From assembly GCA_030562195.1 (NCBI GenBank), contig CM060203.1, forward strand, positions 13,954,534 through 14,018,533: 64,000 bases of DNA. Direction: 5' to 3'. The number at the start of each line of letters is the position of its first letter. The first letter of the stretch is position 1. The DNA is from Nipponacmea schrenckii. Its lineage: Eukaryota > Mollusca > Gastropoda > Lottiidae. The notes beneath the pieces are model-generated. The model saw only the letters and a list, made by a program, of their open reading frames with translations. It was not told the DNA's origin and made no database searches. Positions 61,009 to 64,000 of the stretch are shown here, piece by piece. The position numbers and the translations under genes are program-made.

Positions 61009-62859
61009 ACTAATCTATGGCGACTGATTAGGCCCACAAATATAACTTCGTTCGTTCCGTGCATTCGTCTAGCCATGTAACATCATACTTTGTACCGATG
61101 GTCATCTAACTCTCGATACAAACTATGCTATGTTTCTAGAATTTTGAAGTAAAGCTAGCTTTAAAGCCAGCTTTATTTCCACTGAGTTTATCTGGTTCCC
61201 GAACCACTTTAGTCTAGATAAAAAAAAGTGTCATATTATTGACAGGTCGCGATTTACAAGACTACGGGTGTCGCGCGTCCGTCCGTCGGTCCGGCCGTTC
61301 ACAATTGCGTGTCAACGCGATAAAGACTGCAGTTTTCATCGTATTTGAATGAAACTTATTTGATATATGCGTATTTTTATTGTATGTGTCAGTTAATCTT
61401 TTGTAGACGATGTTTGTTAAATGATAAATAATGATAGTGTCAGTTTGAAGAAAGAACCTGATGTTAATATCGTTAGTAGTTGTAATTTTTTTAATATCCC
61501 GATACTATTCACAAAGCTATTGCAGATTTGTAGGCTTCAATAATTCAAAGGGGACGTGGGGCTCCATTGCATTGATGTATAAGTCTACGATAAATAAATC
61601 ATATATGTGGACGTTTTCTATTTCAAATTTTGTTGACTTATTCATAATAAAATAGGCATGTCCAAGCATGCGAATATGCCCATACACAGTTTGATAATGA
61701 TGACAAATGGCAAAAATATTTTATAATTATATGCAAGAGGCACTTGACACATATTGTATTAAATTTCGCGTCTACATAAAAAATTGAAAGACTATATTCG
61801 GCGTAAACATATTATTTCAATATCGAAACATGCAGAAACAAGTTCAAGCTTGTCATCTAACGTTATTTTAGAAAATAATGCTATATTGAACTTATTGAGG
61901 AGTGGTCTATTTCGTCAATTGGTATAAAAAAAATACATTGTTAGATATTAAATATTTTTACAAAATAATATTTTGTATCATTACCTATAAGAAAAAATAA
62001 TAAAAGGATTGCATGTCTGAGACATTGTTTGCATCAAAATTTAATCGTGAACATCAAAACTGTAGTCTCTATCGCGTTCACAAGCCAATTATGACGCGTT
62101 TAGTCTAAGTCAAGTGCAATAATTCAAAAACCGTTCATCGAAAAATCGCCAATTTCCAACTTGTCCGGGATCTCATCTATAAATGATCACAGCAAGTTTC
62201 TTTCAAATCCGATTCAAACTGTAGTCTCTATCGCGTCCACAAGCCAATTTTGACGCGTTTTGAGTAAATCAAGTGCAATAACTCAAAAACCGTTCATAGA
62301 AAAATCGCCAATTTCTTACTCGCCCGGACTCGTTGTTCGAACTCATCTATATAAATGATCACATCAAGTTTCATACAAATCCGATGAAAACTGTAGTCTG
62401 TATCGCGTTCACAAGCCAATCGTCGACGGACGAACCGATGGACATGGGTGACGACAATATACGACCACGTTATAATGTGGGCGTATAAAAAGATTGTCGT
62501 AAAAAGAACTGAATTTTCGGTAGGGAGAAGTTATTGTTCATACTACAGCGCCAACTAGCAGCGTCTTCTTGATGGTTGCTATGATAAATCTAAGAACGTA
62601 ATTCCGTTTTTCGTATTTCTAAGACCGTATTACTTCATTTAAGTAAAGAAATATAATGTAACATTCGGGTCGCATTTTAATCCAATTAAACTTCTTGATT
62701 CACGAAATAAACAAAGATATAGTTTTAGCATTGTTTTGTAACGAGAGTTAGATGATCATCGGTACAAAGTGTGATATTACATGGTTAGATGAATGAAGGT
62801 TGGACGAATGCACGGAACGAAGTTAGATTTGTGGGCCTAATAAGCCGCCATACTAATCT
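61009..62859. mobile_element. 1835-bp element with long inverted arms and 8-bp target duplication
   Basis: The body is 61017-62851. ACTAATCT flanks both ends (61009-61016 and 62852-62859). The arms are inverted repeats of about 115 bp at roughly 90% identity. The left starts ATGGCGACTGATTAGGCCCA, the right complement ATGGCGGCTTATTAGGCCCA; both continue through AACTTCGTTC, GTGCATTCGTC and CATCGGTACAAAGT-like sequence. Between the arms lies a satellite-bearing insert (about 61255-62491, own entry). There is no transposase frame. An 8-bp duplication fits hAT or related cut-and-paste transposases or a foldback element; the arms are too long for an ordinary hAT. Confidence 0.82.
61255..62491 (+). 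mobile_element. Second satellite-bearing (Helitron-like) element, nested in the long-arm element
   Basis: The right end is the mirror of the intron 4 copy: CGACAATATACGACCACGTT, a near-palindrome CCACGTTATAATGTGG, then GCGTATAAAAAG at 62480-62491. About 2.5 units of the 160-bp repeat lie at 62050-62420 on the minus strand relative to the intron 4 array. A single plus-oriented piece with CGTCCGTCCGTCGG and TTCACAATTGCGTG lies at 61276-61350. Thus its own ends are inverted repeats of each other as well. It is not coding. Confidence 0.6.
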
Positions 62860-62889
62860 ACTGCATCCATCAACCGAGCCTCATTTTAA

Positions 62890-63200
62890 TAGTCTTTAAT
62901 ATTATGTAAGGGAAGCTAATGTTTAGCGAAGTCGCTCGCCACATTTCATCTCCCTCCAAATAGGGGTGTTGGTTATTTAGCGAAATCGCTCGCTAAATTT
63001 GGTCTTTCATCATGTAAGAGAAGCTAATTTTTTTTTGTTTTTTTTTTTTGTAAACAATATTTTATTCCTGAATGAAAAGGATTAGGGAACAGGCGTAAGC
63101 CTATATAACCCTTCTCCATAAAAACAATAAATATAAACAGAATTCTAGGAAGCTAATGTTTCGCGAAGTCGCTCGCTAAATTTCATGTTACACCATTCGC
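62890..63200 (+). repeat. Short tandem units, AGCTAATGTTTAGCGAAGTC-type
   Basis: Three copies of GGAAGCTAATGTTTAGCGAA GTCGCTCGC(T/C)A(A/C)ATTTCAT, at about 62910, 62965 (partial) and 63149. A retroposon stub interrupts one copy. TAGCGAAGTCGCTCGCTA is partly palindromic. Confidence 0.7.
63020..63157 (-). mobile_element. 120-bp poly(A)-tailed retroposon 3' stub with 9-bp target duplication
   Basis: The insert is 63029-63148, on the minus strand. It starts in T8GT13 on plus, i.e. a poly(A) tail on minus, with AATAAA just upstream of the tail and GGGTTATATAGGCTTACGCC farther up. GAAGCTAAT is found on both sides (63020-63028 and 63149-63157). Part of that identity could come from the host tandem repeat, which contains the same motif. 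It is a heavily 5'-truncated LINE or similar. Confidence 0.7.
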
Positions 63201-63329
63201 TACTTATTTTCACTCTTGTATACAGGAGCATAAGTTAGTTAACTTAGCTTACGGGCTACCTACCCCCGATATACACCCACTGGCAGCATTGAATTTGAAT
63301 AAAAAATGAAATATTCAAACTTCAATAAT

Positions 63330-63942
63330 ATACTTCTTTTCTAGGGTGATAAATGTACAATCTTCCAATAAAATCTGTCAAGAATTATACCTGATAACAA
63401 GGCAATAACTCATTAAATATTTTTCAGTATTTTTTATTATTAAAAGTGTTCACTCTTGGGTGATAACAAACAATTTCAACAAAATTCACCCCAAACTCCG
63501 TCAGGAATTGTTCCTTGAAAAGTGTTTACGAGCCAAAAAACGAACGCGTTTTATAGAACATGGACAATCAAATATTTTGTGAGATTTCTTTTTTTCAATA
63601 GGGGTCATTCTTAGGTGATTACGAATACTCATGCCAAATTTCGTCCAAATCGCTCAAGAATAGTGTCTTGTAGAGTGTTTATGCGACAGAAATTTAACAT
63701 ATTTTAAAGAACATGAGCAATAATTCATTTAACATATATTTCGATATTTTTTGTTTCAAAAGGGTTCATCCTTGAATGATAGTAAACAATTTCAGCAAAT
63801 TTTGTCAAAATCGGTCAAGATTGTGGCTTGTAGAGAGTTTACAAGCTTAAAATTGAAAGCGTTTCCAAAAACAAGGGCAATAACTGATACTAAATGTTTT
63901 TCGATTTAACTGATTTTCATTTCATGCGGGCGTATAAAAAGT
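63330..63942 (+). repeat. Tandem array, unit about 155-160 bp, ending in GCGTATAAAAAG
   Basis: Four diverged units start near 63343, 63459, 63613 and 63774 with (G)GGTGAT(A/T)A(C)(G)AA..AATTTCA-type sequence, and carry GTCAAGAAT, AGTGTTTA(C/T) and CAATAACT(C)AT. The array ends with GCGGGCGTATAAAAAG (63927-63942), the same terminal dodecamer as the satellite-bearing element at 62480-62491, although the unit sequence is different. It is probably a related but older element; its left end is not resolved. Confidence 0.65.
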
Positions 63943-64000
63943 GTGCTACGAATTTCCGAAAGTTTTAAACTGTTATCAAACAAAGCTGACAAATGCAGAC

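Overview
The window is eukaryotic nuclear DNA from an animal. It is AT-rich, its genes have short exons with GT/AG introns, and more than half of it is intron or repeat. Encoded proteins match animal families (DIP2, CNPPD1, an MSANTD3-like Myb/SANT protein). The repeats (satellite arrays with a unit near 160 bp next to a palindromic terminus, a tRNA-derived SINE, CCGTCCGTCC-type repeat families) suggest a lophotrochozoan, most likely a mollusc. The species cannot be read from the sequence.

Layout. (1) 1-3429, minus strand: the 5' two thirds or so of CNPPD1, nine exons, running off the left edge. (2) 3430-3660: a compact divergent promoter. (3) 3661-48773, plus strand: a complete DIP2 gene (disco-interacting protein 2). 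I resolved 39 coding exons by hand; they sum to 4674 nt including the stop (1557 aa), with every junction in phase and homologous sequence running to the conserved C-terminus. (4) Inside DIP2 intron 4, same strand, 23013-24483: a two-exon MSANTD3-like gene. (5) 48774-51930: AT-rich 3' UTR or downstream DNA. (6) 51930-64000: no confident gene. It holds a truncated retroelement with a 1082-bp head-to-tail dimer ending in poly(A), a 500-N assembly gap, and a repeat-dense right end.

Mobile DNA. Several insertions have legible borders: a 1075-bp non-autonomous hAT-like element with an 8-bp target duplication (intron 1), a 951-bp element flanked by TTAA ending 30 bp before DIP2 exon 7, a 1835-bp element with inverted arms near 115 bp and an 8-bp target duplication (61017-62851), a 145-bp foldback MITE, a tRNA-derived SINE (intron 24), and a 120-bp poly(A)-tailed retroposon stub with a 9-bp duplication. 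Introns 1, 4, 10, 22, 29 and 37 each carry their own unrelated minisatellite.

How the genes relate. CNPPD1 and DIP2 are divergent and probably share a promoter. The MSANTD3-like gene lies wholly inside a DIP2 intron and must be transcribed through when DIP2 is expressed. I saw no sign of a new multi-gene system. The unusual content is the architecture of the mobile and tandem DNA and how closely it abuts exons.
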